From positions 28,513,043-28,577,042 of the forward strand of contig CM023539.1 of assembly GCA_013350335.1 (NCBI GenBank): DNA of 64,000 nt, written 5' to 3'. The notes under the pieces were generated by a model. The model was given only the letters and a program-made list of their open reading frames with translations, had not been told where the DNA came from and searched no databases. Below, piece by piece: positions 12,030 through 22,430 of this stretch. The stretch's first letter is position 1. Every line of letters begins with the position of its first letter. A program made the translations under genes and the position numbers. This stretch comes from Chimonanthus salicifolius (lineage: Eukaryota > Streptophyta > Magnoliopsida > Laurales > Calycanthaceae).

Positions 12030-12480
12030 CATAATCACTTGAGGGACGTACTCATACAACGTCTCAATATCAAGTGACTAAATCACATATACATCTTAAT
12101 GCCACAGTCTCCGTATGTTTATATCGAGACTCCCGTGGTCTCACGGCTACTCTAGGCCTTACTCATGGAATATATATACTTATCTCATCCTTTAAACTAT
12201 ACAAAGGTGAAACGCAATGATCTACTGATATGACAGTTTCCTTTTTCAACAGACTGAGGCATAACGTTATCAATATCACGTGAGAGATATACCCATTCCA
12301 CGTCTCAATCCTCAATATCACGTGAGAGACGCACCCACACCATGCCTCAATATAATCAATATCACGTGAGGGACGCACCCATAGCACATTTCAATCATCA
12401 ACATCACATGAAGGACACACCCATGCCACGTCTCAATATAATCATCACGTGAGGGACATACCTATACCAAGTCTCAATAT
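12030..12480. repeat. Tandem array of ~50-60 bp units carrying CACGTG
   Basis: Units read roughly AATATCACGTGAGGGACGCA, then CCCATNCCACGTCTCAAT. At least five tandem copies occur from about 12,270 to 12,480, with an older related copy at 12,035-12,075. Most contain the CACGTG palindrome, a core of plant G-box elements. It is internal to the decayed LTR; whether the motifs bind anything is unknown. Confidence 0.78.
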
Positions 12481-13130
12481 AATCAAGTGACCTAGTAACA
12501 TACATTTCAGTGTCAAAGTCTTCATTTGTCCATCTTAAGAATTTTTACAGTTCTCTAGCCACTGTAGGTTTTACTCGAATAACAAACATATATATCTCAT
12601 CATATCGAGACTCCCAAGGCATTATAATATCTTCGGACTACCTTCAAGGGATCCATCATTTAGCATTAGGGTCTATCTTAAGGAAGGTATATCCCACCAA
12701 TCCCTTTCTATCATTCGCATTTGCTCAACATCTTACATCATCCTTAATATAAATGGATGACACAATGCATCTTTTGATCGAACTGAGGCACAATGCTCTC
12801 AGTTGCCTATGTACTATATAGTGGATCAGATCAACCGTAGTTCATTGTTTTCACATTTGGGTTGACATTGGGGAGTGACCATACTTTTATTTTGGGAAAT
12901 CAAGCAAGTTTTTTTTAGCATTTACATTGCATTCCATGCATTCTCAATCATGCTAGCCCATCCCCATTGTAGCACAAGTTAACCCCCTTGGGTTCTAATA
13001 TACTTGACCTTAACTCACCTATATCACTTAGTTTAAACCTTTACCAAGTTCCTTTTCAAATCATGGAAATTCGTTCTACGCGTTGTTAGGTCGACCCACC
13101 ACAACCATTATCAACATAGGTACTCACTAG

Positions 13131-13660
13131 TGATGTACACATCATCACATAATCCAAGCATGACATTAAAATACATTCATCATGCTTATTATATGAGTTA
13201 CACATCTAAGAATTCTAATCACAATCATGAGAATTCAGTTGATATTATACATTATTCATAATTATACACAAGTATAGGAAGTTATCAAGGTCCTACATTA
13301 CACATCTTGGGCAATCTTGATTTATCATATATTCTATCATACTCTAACACATCACAAATCTATGAATTTTCAATTATAGTCAATATCTAATCATAGGGAA
13401 CTTGAGAAACTCATACATATGTATCTGATACAATATATTCACATCAATCACATAGGCATAAAGATGTCAAACCATAACCTTACCCAACTATGCATTGGAA
13501 TTTGTACAAGGCAACATTCACTCAAATGTATTATCACACACCTTATGAGCATGGAATTTTACAAATATTCCCAATGCTCTAAGTGTATGGCATTCTCCAA
13601 TTTTAGCCAATGTTATCAAACTCGAATTGTATTGAAATTGGTTTAGGGGTGTTATTGAAA
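13131..13660. other. Unassigned AT-rich stretch beside the decayed LTR
   Basis: It may be the 5' part of the same decayed LTR but no boundary is visible. Near 13,635-13,680 a segment of about 23 bp (ATTGAAATTGGTYTAGGGGT) is tandemly duplicated. No gene is supported. Confidence 0.5.
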
Positions 13661-13668
13661 TTGGTCTA

Positions 13669-14321
13669 GGGGTGTGAATCGTGAATTGAAAATCGTACGA
13701 TTCATATATCCTCTTATTTCCATAACCATTTTGTTGTCCTGAACCATTACATCATACCTACCTAAGCTCAACCCAACTTGACCCTAATCTAATCTTAGAA
13801 CCTAGCCCGACTCAATTCTAAACCTGAAAATATGAATTGATTTAGTTTTACCTTTTTTTTCATAAGCGTCTAGATTAGTTCACTTTTAGAAGAAATAATA
13901 TTTCCACATTTGGTGTTTAGAAAAATGACAAATAAATTGAAAATAGATAAAATTCTTGAGTTCTAAAAGAAATAATACTTCCACACATTTAATGTTTCGA
14001 GAGGAAAAACAAAAGATACAAAGAAATAAAGTTTTTTTAGTAGTAAAGAAATAAAGTTTCATTCGAAATAATATGAGTATCGATTAAATATAAATGGCAT
14101 GATTATCAATTATATTTATACATACGGGTACTCGGTTGGATCAGATCGAGTCGAGTCAGTTTACTAAAAGTTGAATCCACTACGACTCTAATTTAGTTCA
14201 AATTTTTAATCCTTCAATTCAATCCATCCTTAAGATAAAAATATTCAATCCAATCCACCTATTTTTCTGGTCGGATGATGCGGATCAGACCAAAACCCCA
14301 CCCAGGTTTCACCCCTTAGTA
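13669..14321. mobile_element. Possible hAT-like MITE with TAGGGGTG ends
   Basis: The left end reads TAGGGGTGTGAAT and the right end GGTTTCACCCCTTA, imperfect terminal inverted repeats. The interior is full of CAACCCAACTTGACCC and GATCAGATCGAGTCGAG-like words. The ends and interior style match the better-delimited element at 45,548-45,916. No clean target duplication was found, so boundaries are tentative. Confidence 0.42.
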
Positions 14322-14324
14322 GTA

Positions 14325-15128
14325 GTAGTTTATATGTTCTTTGAATTTTCCTTCTTTTGTCAAGCATGGAAGGCTGGAGGAGATGAGGGTTGAGAGAATA
14401 TTTATAAATCAAACATTTCTCCCAGTTTCCCCAGCTCCAATGTCTCCAATGTGGGAGTCAAGAAATTTCCAAATAAAATTAGGATAATTTGCATATAGGC
14501 CTCAATATTTTAGGCCGATTGTAAATACATGAGTTATGTCGAGTGTTTGTTGTGCCTATACATAAGTAACATTGAAGAATGATGGAATATTTTATTTTGT
14601 AAGATCCTCTTGTACTAGTGCCAATAAATGAGCATAAGGTGGATCAAGTTTACGTGGTAGATCATCATTGGTTGAATTTTAAAAATAATTAAACTATCAA
14701 TGAAGGTGTAATTTGAAAATGACAAAATAAAAAATCGACAAACCACCAACCAGACAAGGATTGCAAATTGCTTTGGGTGATTGTAAGCATTACAAAGATT
14801 GACATATGAGAGGCAATAGTAAGTGAGGGTATTACCAAGCCTTTCCCTTTTATGACACCTACTATTAAATATGTGAATGATAATAGTTCGATCGATGAAT
14901 ACTTTGCATATAAGATTCTCTGGTGGCATTGAAACGTCAAGGCAAAGATCATTTGGCATGATAAATGATTTAGTTTCCTCACATTATCAATACCTAATGC
15001 GACAGCAACATCAACCCAAACTATTTTTACAATGGAAAGCAATCAACAAGACCCTTAATTTATATGGACTGAAATTCTAGGGCCCAACGCAAAGTGCTAC
15101 AACTTTGTGGGACTTAAGGCTCAATGGT
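14325..15128. other. Unassigned stretch with uninformative reading frames
   Basis: Overlapping minus-strand frames of 114 and 117 codons (14,615-15,042) show no motif of any family I recognise, and their composition resembles translated non-coding DNA. No other feature was seen. Confidence 0.5.
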
Positions 15129-15392
15129 TGTGGCCTGAGTTGGCTCAAAGACTCAGACCAACCCACATCTCAACCATAGGTACAATATCGAACAATATAT
15201 GTAGCACCACATCTAAGTCCCACATCGATTGTGGAGTTGGGTAGAGGAGGCTATATATGAGGAGGTAAAGCCCCTCTCCATCACAAGGCCTTTGGGCCTG
15301 GCCTATGTGGGCCAAGGCCAGAACAAAGTTGTGAGGGCCCACGTGGGACCCAAAGATGACAATATTATGATGGGTAGGGTCGGATCGTTACA
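15129..15392 (+). repeat. Possible solo LTR with TCCCACATCG ... TATA module
   Basis: The segment runs from TGTGGCCTGAG to GATCGTTACA, so it has TG...CA ends. It holds TCCCACATCG (15,218-15,227) about 25 bp before CTATATATGA (15,251-15,260). The same arrangement, TCCCACATCG then TTTATAAG, is found in the TRIM LTRs at 51,991-52,737 on the other strand, where it is probably the LTR promoter. No target duplication was found, so the ends are tentative. Confidence 0.4.
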
Positions 15393-15780
15393 ATATATAT
15401 CGATTTTTTCAAGGTCGATACCTTCTCATTTTTGAAATATTGGGCAATAATGAAAATTTTCTATTTTTGAAATTCAAAATTTTAAAAAAAAAAATCACCT
15501 ATTTTTTTTTTTGAAACAAAGTAAAAAAAATAAAAAAAGCCTTGTGGAGTTCAACCAATACTATCAATTTTTACTTTTTGTAATTTTTCATCATTTTTTA
15601 AAAACATTTGAAATTCTCGAATTTGTAACTTAAAAACAAACATGAAATAATTGATATTTAATGAAAAAAGTATGTATCCATGAAGCCCATAATTTTCTTC
15701 ATTTTTTGTAATTTTTTAAAGGAGAGAGAGAAATATCGATTGATATATCGGACCTGCAAATATTTTTACCCTCATCCCAA
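15393..15780. repeat. AT-rich fragment resembling the left end of the hAT element
   Basis: The reverse complement of about 15,645-15,765 follows the same order as plus-strand 49,000-49,130: CGATATTT, CTCTCTCC, an A/T run, GGGCTTC, GGATACAT-like, then ATTAAATATCA. The flanks carry ATATCGATTG and GATATATCGGAC words like those at the ends of the hAT region. It is probably a deletion derivative or scrap of that family. Confidence 0.42.
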
Positions 15781-16126
15781 CAGGCCTTAAAAGTAGGGCT
15801 AACGGACCGGATTCCAGTCAGAGTCCTACTTGTGTGTGGTAAAGAATTTCTGTCCAGCTTCCGACCTTAATTTATAGGAACTTAGACCATTCATCTAATG
15901 AATTATATGTTATATGGGATGCCCGGACAATATTTCATTAAATTTCTTTCATCATCATCTTACAAAGGAATACTAGTATCATGATCATCATCTTCATATA
16001 GCTAATCCAATCTAAATTCGCTACTTTCACCTTAAACATTAAACTTAGCAAAAAAAAAACCTTATTTTCACCTGCCCTGCTTTGCCAACATTTAAATTTC
16101 CTTATTAGATACGATTCTGGGACACT

Positions 16127-19100
16127 TCAACTCTCTGAATTAACCTTCCTGCCCTCGTATGCTATCAGCTTGTCATCATGTTCGGCTTTCCTTTCTATTT
16201 CTGATCTCATGTTTCCTGCATTGGTTCTTTCATTCAACCAAGCAATGATATCGGAGAAGACGAGATCTATGCTTTCAGGTGGCTCGCCGGAAGTTAATGC
16301 GTGCCACATTTCGGGATACAGCTTGAAGGTTTTATCAGAACTTGATGCAGATTCATACAGTAACTTGCTCACAGATGGGTCTGTAACAATGTCATCGCCT
16401 CCATGAACAATGATAAATGGCAAGGATACCTGTGGAGTTTAAGAAACACGATCACCAAATCCATAGAGTCACTAGTATAATTCGAAGCCTAGTGAAAACA
16501 GTGACACTTCAATTGAGTTGGGACTGAAAACAGAGCATGCCAGAACTGAGATCAAAGATTGAATTGGAGCAAATAATGCTTGGTCTATATAGACCAAGTC
16601 CAAGTTCAAATAATGGGCTGGACCCAAATCCTGGTAATGAGCCTTCAATTAGAAGGACCCAGACCCAAATTATTATCCTAATTTGTGTTGGGAAGAAACG
16701 ACCTGCGACCCTGTCGACAGTTCATCTCCAATGATCAGGCTCCACAAGCCTAACAATTTGGGCCATCGAACGACCATTTATTAAGATAGTATTTTCATGG
16801 GTTGTCAATCCTCTGCGTTATGATATTCTGATTGAGGCTTGTTCACTAGTCCATCTAAGATCGATCTTAAGATATAGAAGCTTTGGCCAGTAAAGATGGC
16901 GGTCTGGACGAAAATACCTGTAACTGGACTCATGCAAATTCATCCTTTTCCACCTCACTCAACATACTATGGCCCATCTAAGGTTGGTTCAAGCCCAGAT
17001 TTTTGTTCCCTGGCCCAACAAACTAACAGATATTCAAGAGTAAGCTGATCTCATGATTACGTTAACTTCTTAACTAATCCACTGCAAACACTAATGACAC
17101 TTCCAAAAGATTTAAATAATAATAATAATAAAGAGATGATGCCATCCTGTCACTCTAACGGTGAGGATGATTTAGAACATGTCAGGTTCACCTCTTTCAA
17201 AAATCAAAACAACTCATTAATTTCTAAATACAAGAATACATAAATACATCTTTTTAGATTTTGGTGAAACTATTACGTTCATAGTTGGATGGATGGATTA
17301 GATGGCAAGTACTTGGATTAAAACAATTATAAATTTTTTCACACCCCTCCCATTTGATCTGTTCAACGATAGGTCTAATAATTTTATAAAATCTAAAAGA
17401 ATATATGTATATATTCTTATATTTAAAAATTAATGAATTATTTAATTTTTTAAAAAATTAACACCATCTCTTCTAAAGAGTACCATTAAAGCCATCCTTA
17501 TTATTAAATGACAGCATACATTCATATGTCATTAAAAGTATAAACTATCTAAAAATGATCCACCCTTATGCATATTCTATGTTGATGGGTTCATGTTGGA
17601 CTAGCTAGTATCTGACAGAAATATTTTAATAACAAAATTTATAATAGGGTCTAGTTGGTTGGCTCATGTATGTAGCTGAATAAACCATTCTAAAAATAAT
17701 TGCTGTGTCTATCCTGTTGCCTCATGACCTCTAATGCCCTTTCAACATGGAGGTCAACTTCCATGTAGGTGGATCTACCAGTTTCTCGTATGCGACCAGT
17801 GCCATGTAGCAAAGAATTAACCTAACGGACAATTCTAGCTACAGTTTACAGATTGGATCTACTCTACAGTGAATCCAATTCAATCAATAATTAGGGTCGA
17901 ACTCCTATGGTCTACCTTTGGTGTATCTTGAGGATAGTAGATTCATCCGTAGAGTTTTTACGTTGGATATCCCACAATTTCCCACACATAAATTCAAAAA
18001 AAAAAATGGAGTTCAATAAATTTTGAACTGACCAAGTTGGTGATTAACCAAACTCAGTAACTGATTGAGTCTTATTTAAAAATTAAAATATTAAATTTTT
18101 TTATCTGACCTATCTTACTGACCCACTGAGTTTCTTAGTTGATCTGACTCTGTAATTGGTTGAGTCTTGTTCTTGATCCTAGTTTAAAACCTACACTTTT
18201 AACTATATTTTCACGTAATGAAATGAATGATAAAAAATTAAATCATCACCTTCAAATGAATAACTAAACATGTGTCTACCTTATTATTACCATCAAAATT
18301 TTAACGCATTTATTTGGATCAGAAATTTCTAAAAACCCTTCTTAGTTTTCTCATGATTCTAAGAAAAACTTTGTATTGTAAAATATTTAAAATATTCTGA
18401 GTTTTCATAAGAATCTAAAGAACTCCATTGGCTATTAGTCAATGCATTCTATCATGTAAAATAATAAAAATACCCTTCTGAAAAGAAAATTATAATGAAA
18501 AAATAAAAAGGTACTCCAAGACAATTACTAAACTAAAAAAAAGAGGGATGAGCCTAAGCAAAAGTTAAAAAGGTAAGTGATGACCATGAAAAAGATATTA
18601 ATAGTATTTAATAATATGAACTTAAAACAATCATGAAAACTATATTTCAAAATAAAATGAATTTAATAATGAAGTGCTACTTGTTCAAAGATAAACTAGT
18701 ATTGGCCATTGGGGCCAAGAAATAAGAGATAAGTAAATTTATTTTAAATACAAGTATATTTTTTCTTATTTTTATCTAGAGGTGTAATTTTATTATTTCA
18801 AATATTTTACACGACAAGCAATTTTGAATTTAATTTCGACTTTTGTCGAGAGAGACTTCGACTTTTATATCTTCAAGAACATACTTTTACAATTATGAGA
18901 AAATTAAAAAAAAAAAAAAAAAACTTCTAGAGTTAACTGAGAATGACTAATTAAATTATTTCTTTAACTATTCTTCATAAGTGGTCCCGCCCTTCATGCT
19001 GCCCATACCCTAGACCCTACTGAATAATAAAAGAATATTAAAAAGGTAATGAGGAATAGAATAAAATATTTTTTTTTTCATCTCAATTATAAAGATTCTA

Positions 19101-22100
19101 CTTTTAAATGAAATTTTAGAATATGGGTCCAATCTTTGATAATCTAAACCATCTCTGTGAATTGTCATGTAAACCATTTTTTACTTATTGGAGACTTAAA
19201 ACTGTAATTTTTTAGTAATACAGATTCTGTAGAATTTAATTCATGGTATAATTTGATGACCCAAAAGAAGATACTCTAATAAAATTTGAAAAATTATGGA
19301 CATGTCCTATTAGGTTTGTGGATAATTCTGTGTAATCTCATTTTAAATATGGATTAAAAATATTCATATTATTGAAATAACTGTAAAATTACAAGATACT
19401 GATGTCGACAAGTAATATTATATATTATTATAATAGAATATAAAGATGATGGACGCGGCCTGTAATCAAGTAAATATAAACGATGTGTTTGCAGTTTGCA
19501 GCCCTGAAAACAGGGAACACAGCCTTTACCTGGTCAAGATTTTTTTCTATGTCCATGCTGACCAAAAGAAGCTCGTTGCCAGTTTTCAAGCGAGGCCTCC
19601 CTTTGTAACAGTAGGGGTTGTTGCGAACCTGTACCCTCCATCAAATAATATAACAAATTACAGTATAAAAAATAATAAAACAAATAAAACATCCTTGTCC
19701 ACATTCATTGAACTGCCTAAAATATAGAAGCAAATAAGTGCGTGTGACCTCACCAAACATGACAATCTATAGTAGTATAATCTCCTATTAGCAAGTTGTA
19801 TCTTCATTTTTTTTCGAACTCTCTACAATTATTAAATCCCACTTCCAGTCATTAACTATTTGGCTACAGTGATATTTTTTAATGACTAAAGTGTCTCACT
19901 TGTACCGATACTGGAGACAATTTTAACATGATTAGTTGTTGGACATATGCAAACTTACTAATCTCACATGTCGAGTAAGAAATTATGGAGAGTGGTTCAT
20001 TAGAGTTGAGCATGAATCTAACTCAAAACTCTATTTTTTGAGAGGTCTTCTTCACCATCAGATCAATCCCTTAGAATTTGGCTAGAATGATTTTCACCCT
20101 CTGGTGGAAGTTGCCATGGATGAAAATTTGAATTATGGGTTTGCACAAAAAAGTAGAGAATTTATGAGGATGCAGTGTTGTGGATCTGGGTCTATTAGAT
20201 GATTCTTTATGAAATGTAATCAATTACCTCTTCTCTCCATTCTGGACTTTTAATGGCAATATCTATGATATCTTGGGTTGGAATTATTTTCCACGTTGGA
20301 ATAACTTTACAGAGCTTGCTCAATATGCTGATCACAACTGGATGGGGTTTCACTTCATCTGCAATCTGGAAAAATCCATTTCCAAATTCACCTCAGAAAT
20401 TTCGTCCTTCGTTCCCAACTTTCCTCAGAGAGAGTGCAAGCAGAAACAATTGACAGAAAGAACAAAAGGAAGGTGAAAGAAGAGAGCAAACAGAAGAAGA
20501 TTCAAACACAAACAAGGGGAAAAAATCAAAAGAAGGTTCAAATAGGTACCAATATTTATAAAGAAAAGGAAAAGACACGTGACCTTGCACATGGGGGCAA
20601 CCAAAACGGCACCGTCCCAATATTTTGGCTTCTTGCGATGTAAAAGAAGAACAACAGCCCCTCCCATCGACTCTCCCAAGAGAAATCTCAACTTCCTCTT
20701 GTTCTCCTTTCTTTCTGAAATTCACAGAAAACATAATTTAATATAAATTTGATAGACTAGAAAGAAAGAAATCAGAAAAAATGCATATTTACTGAATAAG
20801 TGGTCAATAGAGTTAGAATGATTGCTAAAAATCCGTTTCAAAGAACAGAGAAGAATCGGTTTGTGTTACCTAAACAGAAAAAGTGGTCAATGCAAGTGGC
20901 CCACAAACCTAATGTGGCGTATCATAGCCAACCATAAATTGGAACATTAGATGCTTGTACTCCCACCGTCTATTTTCCGAGCCCCTAATTTAGAATATTA
21001 AGATATATATATTACAAATAAATTTTATTTTGTTGCAATCATAAAATTTGTAGGGTCAAGTGTGAATGAATATCTCTTCAATAATTTATAAAAAGGTGAT
21101 TATAAATTCTACTTAATCAAACTTGAGAAAACCTACTTCAAATGACTTTTCATAAATGACTCATAATAATATAGTAATAACAATAGTAATGCCGACGACA
21201 AGAATCCAAAATTGATATTCTTTTTTATGGAAGAGTAAACCGAACTCCCCATCTGCGTGAAAGTTCCTTCCTCAGTACAACAATGGGACATCCTCAACAA
21301 GAAGGATGAAAAGAAAAAATGATGAAGAAGCGAGAATGAAACTACAGTAGATTATCCTTACCACATACGCTGATGAAATGATTAGAACAGTCCTCTACAA
21401 GCTCATCAAAGCAAGGAATGTATCCCTGCAAGCCAGATGATTTTCCATGGCCTACATAATCGATTCCGTATACGGTGAAACCCGCTTTGGCAAGATGAAT
21501 TCCGGTGCCTGTATCAAATGCCCAATCATTTGCATCTTCTAAATTGAAATTTAGCATCATAAAATCTTTACAAAAATCATCTTTTTCACCGGACCTTTCA
21601 TTGACATGCTGCACTCCATGGCATAACCTATCAAACACCAACGAAGATATGGCAACTTAGAAAAAATCAAAATCAAACCCAGCAATTTAAAAGAAAAAAA
21701 AAAAGTTTGGGTAAGTGAAGAATACCGTGGCATAGAAAGACTAATGCTTTTGGCTCTCGATTTGCCGGCGGCAGCCATCGACATGTAAAAAGCTTCAAAC
21801 CCCGTGGGTTCAGGATATATTCCTGTTAGAAAAGCCAATGATAATCGATTTCAATCTTGTATGAAGTAAAAAAGATTATGCTCAAGTCTCTCTGGACCAT
21901 AGGGTTATTCTTCATCGACTTATTCAGTGTGTGGATTTAGAGATTTAGATATGTTCGAGATTAATTTCACCTCTAATATAGGATGGAGATACCCATATTA
22001 AAAAAAGTAAAAAAAATTATCCATCAACAAAAACAAATAATTTCAATCAGCTGACCTCTTCATATCGGATGTCCTCGTTATCTTGGGCCTGTAAAAACGA

Positions 22101-22175
22101 AAGATCAGAATAGAAAAAGTTCATGTATAGAGGTTCTATTGAGATGATGGGAAGTGTTGGAAAGAAGCATACCAT
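16127..22175 (-). CDS. Monoacylglycerol lipase / caffeoylshikimate esterase-type hydrolase, 9 exons, intact
   Basis: Coding exons, 5' to 3': 22175-22173, 22088-22056, 21822-21726, 21627-21595, 21508-21362, 20714-20584, 20365-20228, 19628-19530 and 16429-16127. All introns are GT-AG. The 984 coding bases give 327 residues plus TGA, the usual family length. Motifs: CHGYAMEC (residues 43-50, oxyanion hole), GESMG with nucleophile Ser120, Asp240 in HGGDDIVTD, and His270 in MWHALTSG; catalytic positions are inferred by alignment with known MAG lipases. Family members hydrolyse monoacylglycerols or lysophospholipids, and one branch cleaves caffeoyl-shikimate in lignin synthesis; residues such as RWLP, VAPMCK and GRPRLKT favour the MAG lipase-like branch. 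The start is the ATG that ends exon 1; an in-frame TAA lies 18 bases upstream. No signal peptide is visible. The last intron (3.1 kb) carries SINE and other repeats. PEMWH replaces the usual PGMWH. Confidence 0.93.
17880..18007 (+). mobile_element. SINE copy 2 (degenerate), in the last intron
   Basis: It shows a degraded box B-like GGGTCGAACTCCTATGG, then ATCTTGAGGATAGTAGATTC, GTTTTTACGTTGGATATCCC, CACAATTTCCCACACATAAA and an A-run. The body and tail match the SINE at 8,752-8,931. It is antisense to the hydrolase gene, inside its 3.1-kb last intron. Confidence 0.65.
18665..18905 (+). repeat. Dispersed repeat copy 1, in the last intron
   Basis: It shares an ordered series of words with 60,655-60,870: TGCTACTTGTTCAAAGATAAACT, AAGTAAATT, AAATACAAGTATATTTTTT, TTTTTATCTAGAGGTGTAA, ATTTTACACGACAAGCAATT and TTTCGACTTTTGTCGAGA. 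It is non-coding and its class is unknown. An A-run follows at 18,906-18,923. Confidence 0.6.
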
Positions 22176-22430
22176 GGAGAGGACTTGCAGACCTTAGACT
22201 ATTCTTTCTTGCGTATAGCAAAACAAGACTAACAGCAGGTTCACAAATGTAGGGAGTTCACAAATGTAGGGAGTCCATGTGGCAAAGGAAAGCGAAGAAG
22301 CTGAATAAAAATATTGACAAAAAGAAAGCCAATGAAGGAGAGAGGATGATACGTATGAGAGAGTAGGATGAAATAAGAGAGAGGAGATTGTGTGGCAAAG
22401 GCCTAGACTTAAGCTTTACTTAAATAGACG
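22176..22430 (-). promoter_or_regulatory. Likely 5' UTR and core promoter of the hydrolase gene
   Basis: On the minus strand a CTATTTAAGT TATA-like box lies at about 22,419-22,426. CT-rich leader sequence (CTCCTCTCTCTTATTTC) follows at about 22,366-22,390, then about 190 bases to the start codon at 22,175. An upstream ATG at about 22,280 opens a short frame (MDSLHL then stop), a possible uORF. Positions are inferred from sequence only. Confidence 0.45.

Larger units (their letters stand above)
10354..13130 (-). repeat. Decayed Ty3/gypsy LTR-like sequence, minus orientation
   Basis: Minus-strand sequence of 11,690-12,010 is recognisably the same as plus-strand 56,190-56,480 inside the gypsy LTR at 54,607. 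Examples are CTAGATCTGTGCATCAACGC against the complement of the GCGCAGAGCTAG block, the CATCAAGTGTGC block, and the GGGGTCGTGG and CAGTCGTGGGTCTCC blocks. The left end (TCATGCCCCGACCC) resembles the complement of that LTR's end (GGACCGGGGTGTGACA). No PBS or coding sequence adjoins it, so it may be a solo or orphan LTR. A gypsy-type block (GATCGAACTGA ... TGCCTACGTAC) occurs at both 10,494 and 12,777. The right boundary is uncertain. Confidence 0.62.

Noticed and set aside
14615..15042. Overlapping 114- and 117-codon minus-strand frames as genes
   Set aside because: No motif or family resemblance, and both overlap in different frames of AT-rich DNA.
19446..19727. 93-codon plus-strand frame in the hydrolase locus
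   Set aside because: It is the shadow of exon 8 of the minus-strand hydrolase gene, which has clear protein similarity.
20393..20734. 113-codon minus-strand frame as a separate gene
   Set aside because: It overlaps exon 6 of the hydrolase in another frame and shows no family pattern; the in-phase exon carries GESMG.
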